The notes under the pieces were generated by a model, which saw only the letters and a list, made by a program, of their open reading frames with translations, was not told where the DNA came from and made no database searches. A stretch of 64,000 nucleotides of DNA from an uncultured Oscillospiraceae bacterium (GTDB lineage: Bacteria; Bacillota; Clostridia; Oscillospirales; Oscillospiraceae), in NCBI GenBank assembly GCA_934572335.1, contig CAKTKU010000003.1:108983-172982 (forward strand), in the 5' to 3' direction. Shown piece by piece: positions 45,679 through 54,688 of the stretch. The position numbers were made by a program, and so were the translations under genes. How positions within the stretch are numbered: position 1 is the stretch's first letter; every line of letters starts with the position of its first letter.

Positions 45679-46728
45679 TTATCTTGCCTCCAGCGCTGCC
45701 TGGATCATGTTGATATATTCCTCGCTGCCTTCGTAGACCTCAAAGAACTTCGGCCAGACGTAATCGCTGACTATCTGCTTAAGCTCCACACGCTGCTCGT
45801 CGGTGGGATAGGTTATCTGCATGCCTGCGTCCTCAAGAGCCTTAATCGTACTCTCTTCCTCACTGATAGCGAGATCCCAGCCGTAGTCGCACGCCTCATC
45901 GACGCACTCCTGAACCATGGTGCGCTGTTCCTCGGTCAATGCCTGCCACCAAGCCTCGTTGACATACCAGAAGTGAGCGGTGAACATGTGCTTAGAGTCG
46001 AACAGGTACTTCTGAACCTCATAGAGTGAATTGGATTCGATAGTGGAGTAGGGGTTCTCCTGCGCGTCGACGCTGCCTTGCTCAAGGGCGGTAAAGAGTT
46101 CCGCAAAGTTCATTGCGATGATGGAGGACTTGAGAGCCTCGAACTCCCAGACGCAGTAGTCAACGTTGGGAACTCTGATGCGAAGACCGTTGTAATCGGC
46201 CGCACTCTTTATTTCCTTGTTGCTGGTGGTAACGCGGAAGCCGATAGGCAGAGAGCCGATGCTGCGCACGCCGATCGCTTCGGGCATATCTGTGTTTATC
46301 TTATCGCAGATATCGGTTTCAGTGAAGATGTAGCGTGCCTCATCCCAAGAGGTGAACAGGAAGGGGCATTCGGTGACACTGGTCAGACCATAGTAGGAAG
46401 CGATGTTGCCGCCGGGAAAGCTCATCTCGATGGAGCCTTCAAGCATCATGTCCTGCCAGACCTCGGCTGCGCCGAGTTGGTTGTTGGTGTAAAGCTCAAC
46501 GGCGAAAGCTCCGTTGCTGCGTTCCTCAAGCAGTTCCTTGAACTTCGCAATAGCAACGCTCTGGGGGTGCTCATCGCCGAACTGAGACGCGATACGAACC
46601 TTGATGGGTTCTGATGCGGGAGCGGGGCCACTGCTGTCGGCTGCGGGCGTATCGCTCGCGGTCTTGCCGCAGGCGCACAGTGCAAAGACCATTGTCAGTG
46701 CAAGCACGAGTGCAATAACTTTTTTCAT
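45679..46728 (-). CDS. dctP: TRAP transporter solute-binding lipoprotein DctP
   Basis: 349 residues. Lipoprotein signal (LCACG), then the DctP fold: VRIASQFGDEHPQSVAIAKF, QLGAAEVWQDMMLEGSIEMSF, the ligand-carboxylate Arg region IGFRVTTSNKEIKSAADYNGLRIRVPN, and QGSVDAQENPYSTIES. Substrate unknown but acidic. Its promoter region carries the operator AATTGT-TGG-ACAATT. Confidence 0.92.
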   Translation of the reverse strand: MKKVIALVLALTMVFALCACGKTASDTPAADSSGPAPASEPIKVRIASQFGDEHPQSVAIAKFKELLEERSNGAFAVELYTNNQLGAAEVWQDMMLEGSIEMSFPGGNIASYYGLTSVTECPFLFTSWDEARYIFTETDICDKINTDMPEAIGVRSIGSLPIGFRVTTSNKEIKSAADYNGLRIRVPNVDYCVWEFEALKSSIIAMNFAELFTALEQGSVDAQENPYSTIESNSLYEVQKYLFDSKHMFTAHFWYVNEAWWQALTEEQRTMVQECVDEACDYGWDLAISEEESTIKALEDAGMQITYPTDEQRVELKQIVSDYVWPKFFEVYEGSEEYINMIQAALEAR

Positions 46729-46785
46729 GTTTTTTCTCCTTTTTTCTTTATGGTGTGTTTTGTGAATCGCCTCTTATATTTTTTA

Positions 46786-46800
46786 AATTGTTGGACAATT
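46786..46800. promoter_or_regulatory. Operator-like palindrome upstream of dctP
   Basis: AATTGT-TGG-ACAATT, a perfect 6-bp inverted repeat with a 3-nt centre, matching the candidate GntR sites of the divergent region. Confidence 0.55.
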
Positions 46801-46924
46801 CAACTTTGTCTGTACAGTAACAGGTTGACTTGCAAAAATAAAGACATTTTTCTCTTTTCTGCGTTGTCGACAAAAACCTAACGCAAAATTTATGTCAATT
46901 ACCAACGCGAAGAGGAATTAAAGC

Positions 46925-47695
46925 TCAGATCATGGTGTTGCGAAGAATGCCTATGCCGGGGATCTCTATCTCGATAACGTCGCCGACCTTTACGGGTGCT
47001 ACTCCAGCGGGAGTGCCGGTGGCGATAACATCTCCGGCTTCGAGGGTTATCCACTCGGAAATATACTCTATGAGTGCTGGAATGTCAAAAATCAGGTCGT
47101 TGCTGTTGCCGTCCTGAAGCACCTCGCCGTTGACTCTGGTGATGACGCGGCTGTTGAAAGCGTCTATCTCGTCAGTGATTATCGGACCCATAGGGCAGAA
47201 AGTGTCAAGCCCCTTGCCGCGGGTCCACTGGCCGTCGCTCCACTGCATGTCACGCGCAGATACATCGTTGACGCAGGTATAGCCAAGGACATAATCCATT
47301 GCGTTCTCGCGAGTTGCCTTTTTGCATCTCTTGCCGATAACAACGCCCAACTCACCCTCAAAATCGACTCTGTTGACGCCGGTTGGGTAAATGACGCCCT
47401 GTTCGGGGTCGGCTATAGTATTGGGGCCTTTGCTGAAAATGAGCGGATGCTCCGGGATGCTGACATCCAAATTCATCTTTTCGCGGCACTCGATAATATG
47501 GGACATATAATTAGTACCCGCGCACATGATCTTGCCGGGAAGGCAGGGCGCAAGCAGCTTCACCGCGTCAAGGTCGACGACCTCTCCGCTTTCCTCATGC
47601 TCTCCGAAAAGGTCGCCATTGAGTACGGCAATCTTATTTCCGTCGAGAATGCCATAGCGTGACTCGCCATTGCGGCTGAATCTTACGTATTTCAT
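46925..47695 (-). CDS. Fumarylacetoacetate hydrolase family protein
   Basis: 256 residues. FAH-fold enzyme with metal ligands in FEGELGVVIGK and NDVSARDMQW, and the GKGLDTFCPMGP signature. Family members hydrolyse or decarboxylate acylpyruvates and 2,4-diketo-3-deoxy acids, giving pyruvate. ATG 47695 with GGAGGG. First gene of the leftward operon; suits the final C-C bond cleavage of a diketo-acid pathway. Confidence 0.88.
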   Translation of the reverse strand: MKYVRFSRNGESRYGILDGNKIAVLNGDLFGEHEESGEVVDLDAVKLLAPCLPGKIMCAGTNYMSHIIECREKMNLDVSIPEHPLIFSKGPNTIADPEQGVIYPTGVNRVDFEGELGVVIGKRCKKATRENAMDYVLGYTCVNDVSARDMQWSDGQWTRGKGLDTFCPMGPIITDEIDAFNSRVITRVNGEVLQDGNSNDLIFDIPALIEYISEWITLEAGDVIATGTPAGVAPVKVGDVIEIEIPGIGILRNTMI

Positions 47696-47731
47696 GTTTC
47701 CCTCCGAATAGTTAAATTTAGTCAAGTTGTT

Positions 47732-47931
47732 GATTTGTTGAACAAATCTTAATTTTCATATTACTCATGATTTTCAAAAAGTCAAGTTAATTTCTGGCAC
47801 GCGTAAGCTTTTCGGCACTTTTCACAGATTTGTCCAACAGAAAATGGGCAACATTCCGAAACTGCTATCAGCATGTTGACTTTTCAGCTTTTCCGTTTTA
47901 ATCTAAGCTAAATTGTAGAATTGTACAACAA
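47732..47931. promoter_or_regulatory. Divergent promoter region with three GntR-type operators
   Basis: Sites: GATTTGT-TGA-ACAAATC (47732-47748, perfect), TTGT-CCA-ACAG (47830-47840), TTGT-ACA-ACAA (47921-47931). They lie between the FAH-led and kinase-led operons; the region has no gene. Confidence 0.6.
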
Positions 47932-47974
47932 ATAAAGCGTGCTTCTTATCTGCGCTTTCCCTATGGAGGTCAAA

Positions 47975-49222
47975 ATGAGCACATTCAAAATAGGTTGTAT
48001 TGCCGATGATTTCACCGGAGCCGGTGACGCAGCTTCATTTCTTGCAGTCGGGGGCATGAAAACGCTCATGCTGATATGGCCACACGTGGAAGCCGCCGTG
48101 ACGGACGGCTATGACGCGGTCGTCGTTGCGCTGAAAAGCCGTTCCATAGCTCCGGAGCTTGCCGTGGCCGAGTCTCTCGCGGCCGTGAACTGGCTGCTCG
48201 AACGCGGCGCGGAGGGGATATACTTCAAATACTGCTCGACCTTCGACTCTACTCCGCGCGGAAACATAGGCCCCGTTTGCGACGCCATTCTTGAACGCGG
48301 CGGGCTCAGCTTCAGTCTGCTCTGCCCTTCCCTGCTGTCTAACGGAAGAAGTGTGCGCGCCGGCGAGCTTTTTGTCAACGGCGTCCCCCTTGCGGAAAGC
48401 CATATGCGCGCTCACCCGCTCAATCCCATGTGGAGCAGTAAAATAGCCGAGCTTATGGGCGCGCAGTCAAAGTATCCCTGCTATATCATTACCGCCGCCG
48501 AGTACGCGGAACCAGCGCGCCTGAATGACAAGATAAAACGGCTTGAGCGCTCCAATGCCCATTTTTATTTAATACCTGACTATTATGAACCGCAGCACGG
48601 CGAGATTATCGCCAGACTTTTCGGTACGCTGCCGTTTTTGTCCGGCGGTTCCGGTCTGCTCGGAGACATATCCTCGTCACTCGGGTACGGGCATGCAGAG
48701 CCCTCCGTCGGCTGTGCCGGTACATCTGACCGCGGACGGCTGATGCTTGCCGGAAGCTGTTCTGATATGACACGCCGTCAGGTTGCCCGCTGGAAAGCCG
48801 ATGGCGGACGCGCGGTCATGGTCAGTGCCGACGACGCACGGCGCGGCGCCGGGCGCGCAAAAGAGCTTGCGCAAATATATACAGATTCGCCTGGCAGCGA
48901 TATTCTCTATTATAGCTCCGGCAGTGCCGACGCTGCGGATGTCGATACGTCTGACAAAGGCGTTTCAGCCGCGATGGAATCACTGCTGTCGTCCATCGCC
49001 ACCGAAATATTCTCAGTATGCCCGCCGACGCGCCTGATATCCGCAGGCGGCGAAACCTCCGGTGCGATCATAACCGCTCTTGGCTTCACTTCCTTTGCAA
49101 TAGGCGACTCCGTCGCCCCCGGCGTACCGATACTCAAGCCCTCCGGAGCCGGTGATTTGCGGCTCGTGCTGAAATCCGGCAATTTCGGAGCGGAAGATTT
49201 CTTTCTGAAGGTGCTTGCTTGA
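47975..49222 (+). CDS. Four-carbon acid sugar kinase (DUF1537/OtnK family)
   Basis: 415 residues. The N-terminal DUF1537 substrate domain (IADDFTGAGDAASFL, the family's hallmark) joins a C-terminal nucleotide-binding domain (SAGGETSGAIITALG...GVPILKPSGAGDLRLVLKSGNFG). Family members phosphorylate 3-oxo-tetronates, D-threonate or D-erythronate (known). Followed immediately by the class II aldolase, as OtnK is by OtnC. ATG at 47975 has GGAGG. Confidence 0.85.
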   Translation: MSTFKIGCIADDFTGAGDAASFLAVGGMKTLMLIWPHVEAAVTDGYDAVVVALKSRSIAPELAVAESLAAVNWLLERGAEGIYFKYCSTFDSTPRGNIGPVCDAILERGGLSFSLLCPSLLSNGRSVRAGELFVNGVPLAESHMRAHPLNPMWSSKIAELMGAQSKYPCYIITAAEYAEPARLNDKIKRLERSNAHFYLIPDYYEPQHGEIIARLFGTLPFLSGGSGLLGDISSSLGYGHAEPSVGCAGTSDRGRLMLAGSCSDMTRRQVARWKADGGRAVMVSADDARRGAGRAKELAQIYTDSPGSDILYYSSGSADAADVDTSDKGVSAAMESLLSSIATEIFSVCPPTRLISAGGETSGAIITALGFTSFAIGDSVAPGVPILKPSGAGDLRLVLKSGNFGAEDFFLKVLA

Positions 49223-49824
49223 TGAACAACGAAATTAAGAAAAATCTTGCCGAAGCGGTGCGGATAGCGAACTCACTGTTCGCACGCTGCAAAACCAGCG
49301 GCACAACGGCAAACATAAGCTTTCGCTGCGGCGACAGCGTCTGGATATCGCGCAGCGGCTCGTGCTTTGAGACCCTCGCTCCGGAGGACTTTGTAGAGGT
49401 CGGTCTTGACGGCACGATACTCAGCGACGGAAAGCCGAGCAAGGAGTTGCCCCTCCATTTGGCGCTTTACGCGTCGGACCCGACAACACGCGCCGTGATA
49501 CATACACATGCGCCGTACAGTACGCTCTGGTCATGCATACCGCATGACGATCCGCGAAATGTTATTCCCCGCTATACGCCCTATCTTGAGATGAAGCTCG
49601 GCGCAGTAGTTGAGATCCCGTATGCTCCCCCCGGCTCACAGGAATTATTTTCCCTCATGCGTGAACGTGTCGGAACCGAGCGCGGCTACCTTCTCTGCAA
49701 CCATGGTCCGATCGTTGCCGGGCGCTCGCTCATGAATGCATTTGAATGTCTGGAGGAGCTTGAACAGAGCGCATGGCTTGCATGGGAGGCATATTCCACG
49801 GGCGTTCAGCTCAGGAATCTCTGA
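49222..49824 (+). CDS. Class II aldolase/adducin family (OtnC-like decarboxylase)
   Basis: 200 residues, zinc enzyme with His ligands in HTHAPYS and NHGPI. With a DUF1537 kinase it fits 3-oxo-tetronate 4-phosphate decarboxylase, forming dihydroxyacetone phosphate and CO2 (known for OtnC). ATG 49222 overlaps the kinase stop (TGATG). Fuculose-phosphate-type aldolase activity is an alternative. Confidence 0.8.
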   Translation: MNNEIKKNLAEAVRIANSLFARCKTSGTTANISFRCGDSVWISRSGSCFETLAPEDFVEVGLDGTILSDGKPSKELPLHLALYASDPTTRAVIHTHAPYSTLWSCIPHDDPRNVIPRYTPYLEMKLGAVVEIPYAPPGSQELFSLMRERVGTERGYLLCNHGPIVAGRSLMNAFECLEELEQSAWLAWEAYSTGVQLRNL

Positions 49825-49851
49825 CCGCAGGTAGTTCAGGAGGTAGATCAA

Positions 49852-50637
49852 ATGAAATTTGGCTGCTGCATCAGCAAAATTGACGACTTAATCCGGGTAA
49901 AAGCTGCGGGCTACGACTTTTTTGAGTTTGCAGGCTGCACCGCCGCAGCAATGAGCGAATCTGAATTTGATGCGCTCTGTGCCGAGCAGGCGCGCACCGG
50001 GCTTCCGTGCATCGGCTTCAACGCATACTCGGCAGGCATACCCGCGATAATAGGTCATAACGTTTCCGACAGCGCGACCGCAAGCTATGCGGAACTTCTT
50101 TGCCGGCGCGGTAAGCGGCTCGGCATTTCCGCGCTTGGCATAGGCTCGCCGAACGCCCGCAGGCTGCCCGCAGATATGGACAAATCGGACGCAGACGCTC
50201 AATTCATGCGTTTTATCCGGATAGCCGCCGGCGCGGCAAAGGATCACGGTATGTGCGTCTTGGTAGAAGCTGTCCATTCCGGGATGTGCAATTATCTCAA
50301 CGGCACCTTGGACGCCGCCGAGATCACACGGCTGATCGGGCTTGATAACGTCGGCATGGTGCTTGACTTTTATCATATGGCCGAGATGGGCGAAGATTAT
50401 TCACTTGCAGCCGCAGCGGCGCCGTACCTGCGCCACGTCCACTTCAGCACGTCAGGCAGCGGTCTATGGCGCGGCTTCCCGCAAAAAGCCGATTTCGACG
50501 AATACAGGGGCATTTTCGCCATACTCAAAAGCATCGGCTATGACGGAACGGTCAGCATAGAGCCTTCGGAATTTGAACCTGAACAGGCATCAAGCTGCCT
50601 TGAGCTTCTGAAAAGGCTTGAAGCGGAGATCAAATAA
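49852..50637 (+). CDS. Sugar phosphate isomerase/epimerase family TIM barrel
   Basis: 261 residues of the AP-endonuclease-2/Hyi superfamily: metal-binding Glu in VLVEAVH, Asp/His in MVLDFYHMAE, and HVHFS and SIEPSEFE near the end. In otn pathways an OtnI isomerase interconverts 2-oxo- and 3-oxo-tetronate (known), which is the likely job here. ATG with AGGAGG. Confidence 0.78.
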   Translation: MKFGCCISKIDDLIRVKAAGYDFFEFAGCTAAAMSESEFDALCAEQARTGLPCIGFNAYSAGIPAIIGHNVSDSATASYAELLCRRGKRLGISALGIGSPNARRLPADMDKSDADAQFMRFIRIAAGAAKDHGMCVLVEAVHSGMCNYLNGTLDAAEITRLIGLDNVGMVLDFYHMAEMGEDYSLAAAAAPYLRHVHFSTSGSGLWRGFPQKADFDEYRGIFAILKSIGYDGTVSIEPSEFEPEQASSCLELLKRLEAEIK

Positions 50638-50668
50638 ATCATTTCAAGACAGAAAGAAGGACTTAAAC

Positions 50669-51604
50669 ATGAGCAATAAAAAAGTCGTACTCGCCGGTGC
50701 GGGTACAATGGGCGCGTCGCTTGCGCAGGTATATGCGCTCGGCGGCTGGGAAACATATCTCTATAACCGCAGCCAGAAAGGACTCGACCGCGCGAAAGAA
50801 CTGATAAGGATAAACGAGTCGGTACTGGTCGAAGAGAATATTATCACCCCCGAAGCTTCGCAGCAGGTCATTGACGGCATAGTCCTCACGACCGACAAGG
50901 CATGCTTCACCGATGCTAATCTCGTCGTTGAGAGCATCGTCGAGGATTTGGGTGCGAAGCAGAGCTTTTGGGCTGAGACATCACAGCTTGTGCCGGACAG
51001 CGCGCTCCTTGCCACAAACACCTCCGGTCTGCACATTACGGACATTGCAAAAGCCGTGAAGCTTCCCGCCCGCTTTGTAGGGCAGCACTGGCTCAACCCG
51101 CCGCATCTGCTCCCGCTCTGCGAGATAATCGTCGGCGAAGAAACCTCCGCGGAAACAGTCGAAAAAATGCGCGCACTCGTTGCCGCGCTTGGGAAAAGCC
51201 CCGTGGTCGTCAAGGACATCAACGGCTTTGTCATCAACCGCCTGCAATTCGCCGTGCTGCGTGAGGCTCTGCACATCGTTGAAACCGGTGCCGCTACTCT
51301 CGAAGACGTGGACACCGTCATGAAAGCAGGGCTTGGACTGCGCTATGCGGCGCTCGGTCCGTTCGGCGTTGCGGATATGGGCGGGCTTGACACGTTTGCC
51401 CACATCAGTTCCTACCTGAACGCCGAGCTTTGCGACCGCAAGGATGTAAGCCCGCTTCTGAAAGATATCGTTGGCGCCGGGAATTACGGTATCAAGACCG
51501 GCAGCGGCTTCTATGATTATTCCGGTGAGCGCAGGCAGCAGGCCATTGAGGAGCGCGACCGTCTGTATATCAGCCTTGCAAAAACGCTCTATTTCAGCAA
51601 ATAA
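50669..51604 (+). CDS. 3-hydroxyacyl-CoA dehydrogenase-like oxidoreductase
   Basis: 311 residues. Rossmann domain with GAGTMG (9-14), catalytic motif VGQHWLNPPHLLPLCEII, NGFVINRLQ and a helical C-terminal domain. Closest in pattern to L-gulonate 3-dehydrogenase/carnitine dehydrogenase-type enzymes that oxidise a beta-hydroxy acid with NAD. Supplies the 3-oxo acid for the kinase route (inference). Confidence 0.8.
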   Translation: MSNKKVVLAGAGTMGASLAQVYALGGWETYLYNRSQKGLDRAKELIRINESVLVEENIITPEASQQVIDGIVLTTDKACFTDANLVVESIVEDLGAKQSFWAETSQLVPDSALLATNTSGLHITDIAKAVKLPARFVGQHWLNPPHLLPLCEIIVGEETSAETVEKMRALVAALGKSPVVVKDINGFVINRLQFAVLREALHIVETGAATLEDVDTVMKAGLGLRYAALGPFGVADMGGLDTFAHISSYLNAELCDRKDVSPLLKDIVGAGNYGIKTGSGFYDYSGERRQQAIEERDRLYISLAKTLYFSK

Positions 51605-51624
51605 GTCCGGAGGTACATACATAA

Positions 51625-53292
51625 ATGAGAAGCGATCTGATGAAAAAAGGTGTGGAGCGCATACCGCACCGCGCATTGTTTTACGCACTCGGTCTTACCG
51701 ACGAGGAGCTGAAACGCCCTATTATCGGCGTCGTAAACGCACACAATGAGATCATTCCCGGCCATATGCATCTCGACGATATCGCAGAGGCCGTGAAAGC
51801 AGGTATACGCATGGCAGGCGGCACACCCGTTGAGTTCCCAGCAATAGGCGTGTGCGATGGTATAGCCATGAATCATGAAGGTATGTTTTATTCTCTGCCC
51901 AGCCGCGAACACATCGCCGACTCCGTTGAGATTATGGCAACAGCGCACCCGTTCGACGGTCTTGTATTTATTCCGAACTGCGACAAGATTGTTCCCGGTA
52001 TGCTGATGGCTGCCCTGCGGCTGAACATTCCGTCCATATTCTGTTCCGGCGGGCCGATGCTGCCGGGCTGCGTGAACGGAAGCCGTGTCGCGCTTACAAA
52101 CGCATTTGAGGCACCGGCGGCGGTCCTGTCCGGGAAAATGGACGAAGCGACGGCGGAAGCCATAGCCGACGGTGCCTGCCCCGGCTGCGGCTCATGCGCC
52201 GGCATGTTCACCGCAAACTCTATGAACTGCATGACGGAAATACTCGGTCTTGCCCTGGCAGGAAACGGGACTGTCCCCGCCGTCGATTCCCACAGGATTC
52301 GACTTGCGAAGCGTACCGGCATGTGGATAATGGAGCTCGTCAAGCGTGACCTCCGTCCGCGCAGCATTGTCACCGACAAGGCGATAAAAAATGCGCTTGT
52401 CTGCGATATGGCGCTCGGATGTTCTACGAACACAATGCTGCATCTGCCCGCTATCGCACACGAGGCAGGGCTTAAATTTCAGCTTGACCGCGTGAATGAG
52501 ATAAGCGACAGCGTGCCGCATATCGTGAAGCTCAATCCCGCCGGTCAGCATTTCCTTGTTGATCTCAATAATGCCGGCGGACTCAGCGCCGTTATGAAAA
52601 GGCTCGACGGCATGGGGCTTATATGCGCCGATGCACTGACGGTCGACGGTGAATGGAGCGACAGGATCAATGCGGCGCGCATTGCCGACGATAACGTTAT
52701 CCGCACGCGCGAAACGGCGTATAGCCCTACCGGAGGACTTGCAGTGCTTTACGGGAACCTTGCCCCAGACGGAGCGGTAGTCAAGAAGGGTGCGGTGCTG
52801 CCCGAAATGCTCGTTCACACCGGCCCCGCGAAATGCTTTGACAGTGAGGAAGAATGCTGCGCCGGTCTATACGGCGGAGCGGTAAAGCCCGGTGATGTTG
52901 TCATTGTCCGCTATGAGGGACCGCGCGGTGGTCCCGGCATGCGTGAAATGCTGTCTCCGACGGCGGCGCTTGCCGGGATGGGACTTGATTCGAGCTGTGC
53001 ACTCATAACCGACGGGCGGTTTTCCGGTGTCAGCCGTGGCGCGTCCATAGGTCATGTTTCTCCCGAGGCGGCTTCCGGTGGTCTGCTCGCCTATGTTGAA
53101 GACGGTGACATGATTAGCATTGACATCCCGGCACACCGCATTGAGCTGCTCGTCGGTGAAGATGAACTGAAACGCCGCAGGGAACGCACGGGGCCGAAGA
53201 AGCTCCGCCCTGTCAGTGGATATCTCAAGCGCTATAGGGTGCTTGTAAGCTCTGCCGACCGCGGAGCCATACTCGACGATACCGCACTCTGA
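51625..53292 (+). CDS. IlvD/Edd family dehydratase
   Basis: 555 residues, Fe-S dehydratase with [33 protein letters not shown] and the C-terminal GGPGMREM and TDGRFSG blocks. Length and motifs fit dihydroxy-acid dehydratase, but in this catabolic operon, without other branched-chain genes, an acid-sugar dehydratase producing a 2-keto-3-deoxy acid for the HpcH aldolase is more likely. Confidence 0.85.
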   Translation: MRSDLMKKGVERIPHRALFYALGLTDEELKRPIIGVVNAHNEIIPGHMHLDDIAEAVKAGIRMAGGTPVEFPAIGVCDGIAMNHEGMFYSLPSREHIADSVEIMATAHPFDGLVFIPNCDKIVPGMLMAALRLNIPSIFCSGGPMLPGCVNGSRVALTNAFEAPAAVLSGKMDEATAEAIADGACPGCGSCAGMFTANSMNCMTEILGLALAGNGTVPAVDSHRIRLAKRTGMWIMELVKRDLRPRSIVTDKAIKNALVCDMALGCSTNTMLHLPAIAHEAGLKFQLDRVNEISDSVPHIVKLNPAGQHFLVDLNNAGGLSAVMKRLDGMGLICADALTVDGEWSDRINAARIADDNVIRTRETAYSPTGGLAVLYGNLAPDGAVVKKGAVLPEMLVHTGPAKCFDSEEECCAGLYGGAVKPGDVVIVRYEGPRGGPGMREMLSPTAALAGMGLDSSCALITDGRFSGVSRGASIGHVSPEAASGGLLAYVEDGDMISIDIPAHRIELLVGEDELKRRRERTGPKKLRPVSGYLKRYRVLVSSADRGAILDDTAL

Positions 53293-53333
53293 CCGTATGC
53301 GCCGTCAATATCCGATGACAAGGAGTTTCCGCC

Positions 53334-54515
53334 ATGGACGATAGAATTGAAATATTCAGAGAGCATATCCGCGAAAACGGACATCTTGTCGGCGTTGCAG
53401 CGGGCAGCGGCATGACCGCAAAATATGCGGTCATGGGCGGCTGCGACATGCTACTTGCACTCAGCTCCGGCAGATATCGCAGCATGGGGCTAAGTTCCAT
53501 GGCAGGGTTCATGAGCTATACGAACAGCAATGATCTTGTCATGGAATACGCATGCCGTGAAATATTGCGCGCGGCGGGTTCAGTCCCTGTGTTCTTCGGA
53601 TATAACGCGACCGATCCCTCCAAGCAGATGTATGATTATATTAAGCTTATAAAGCAGCGCGGCTTTGCCGGGGTCAATAACTACCCGACCGTCGGCATGA
53701 TAGACGGCGAATTTCGCCGCGCATTGGAATATGACGGCATAAGCTACCGGCAGGAGATCGACGCGATACATTTTGCTCACTACTGCAAGCTGCTCACTCT
53801 CGCGTTTGTATTCAACGCGGAGCAGGCGGCAGCTATGACTGAGGCGGGCGCAGATATGATCTGCGCCCATTTTGGCCTTACCTACGGCGGATACCTCGGA
53901 GCAAAGAAAATACTGACGCTCGAACACGCTAGGCAGACTGCGGAGGAGATATTTGCTGCTGCTGACCGCGTCAATCCGAACGTGATAAAACTTGTTTACG
54001 GCGGACCTATAAAAACTCCGCTTGACGCGCAATATATGTATCGCGGCAGCAGTTGTCAGGGCTTCATCGGCGGCTCCGCCTTTGAGCGTATCCCTGTGGA
54101 GTCTGCCATTCTTGAGGTGACGCGGAATTTCAAAGACAATTCCCCCATGATACCGAAAACTAAGCTCGAAAAGATCATGTTTTCGGATCCCGGACACTAT
54201 AATTATGCAGACTTTGTGAAGGAGTATATCAACGAAAATTACTCCGAAGACATAAGCCTTACCGAGCTTGCGCAGGCAATACACCTGTCGCCGGCATATC
54301 TTTCGGCGCTGTTCAAGAAAGAGGTAGGGTGCAGCTTCCAGGAATATCTTATCTCGATGCGAATGGACAAGGCGCGTGAGCTTATCACCAGCGGAGCAAG
54401 CTCTCTGCTGCGTGCGGCGCAGTCGGTGGGCTATAAGGATTACGCGCAGTTCAGCAAAATGTACAAAAAGTACCATGGATTTTCTCCGAGAGTGGATCTG
54501 CCAAATCAAAAATAA
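53334..54515 (+). CDS. AraC regulator fused to PEP-hydrolase-type TIM barrel
   Basis: 393 residues. Residues 1 to about 275 are a TIM barrel like the stand-alone protein at 55934-56764 (shared blocks GSGMTAKYAVMGGCDM, NNYPTVGMIDGEFR, EAGADMICAHFGLT, YGGPI). About 288-390 form the AraC/XylS DNA-binding domain with two helix-turn-helices (SLTELAQAIHLSPAYLSALFKKEVGCSF and AAQSVGYKDYAQFSKMYKKYHGFSP). An AraC protein sensing the ligand of a paralogous enzyme is inferred. Three AAATAAACACAA repeats just downstream are candidate binding sites. Confidence 0.82.
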   Translation: MDDRIEIFREHIRENGHLVGVAAGSGMTAKYAVMGGCDMLLALSSGRYRSMGLSSMAGFMSYTNSNDLVMEYACREILRAAGSVPVFFGYNATDPSKQMYDYIKLIKQRGFAGVNNYPTVGMIDGEFRRALEYDGISYRQEIDAIHFAHYCKLLTLAFVFNAEQAAAMTEAGADMICAHFGLTYGGYLGAKKILTLEHARQTAEEIFAAADRVNPNVIKLVYGGPIKTPLDAQYMYRGSSCQGFIGGSAFERIPVESAILEVTRNFKDNSPMIPKTKLEKIMFSDPGHYNYADFVKEYINENYSEDISLTELAQAIHLSPAYLSALFKKEVGCSFQEYLISMRMDKARELITSGASSLLRAAQSVGYKDYAQFSKMYKKYHGFSPRVDLPNQK

Positions 54516-54662
54516 ACACAAGAGCCGCAGCAGGTCGTCTGCAGCACATCGTAAATAAACACAAGAACATCAAAACTGGCGTCATGGATTTATTGCGAAA
54601 AATTCCCTAAAATATTAATCAGATGGAGCCGGTCTGTATCACCCGCTCCGAAATAAACACAA
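54510..54662 (+). promoter_or_regulatory. Three AAATAAACACAA repeats before Tm-1-like gene
   Basis: AAATAAACACAA at 54510, 54553 and 54651, direct orientation. The first overlaps the AraC-fusion stop codon. Direct repeats are usual for AraC-family operators, so they may bind that regulator. Confidence 0.5.
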
Positions 54663-54688
54663 CAAATCACAAGGAAGGAGGCTGTTGA

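Noticed and set aside
51625..53292. Branched-chain amino acid ilvD assignment
   Set aside because: Motifs allow it, but no other ilv or leu genes are present and the operon is catabolic, so only the IlvD/Edd family is claimed.
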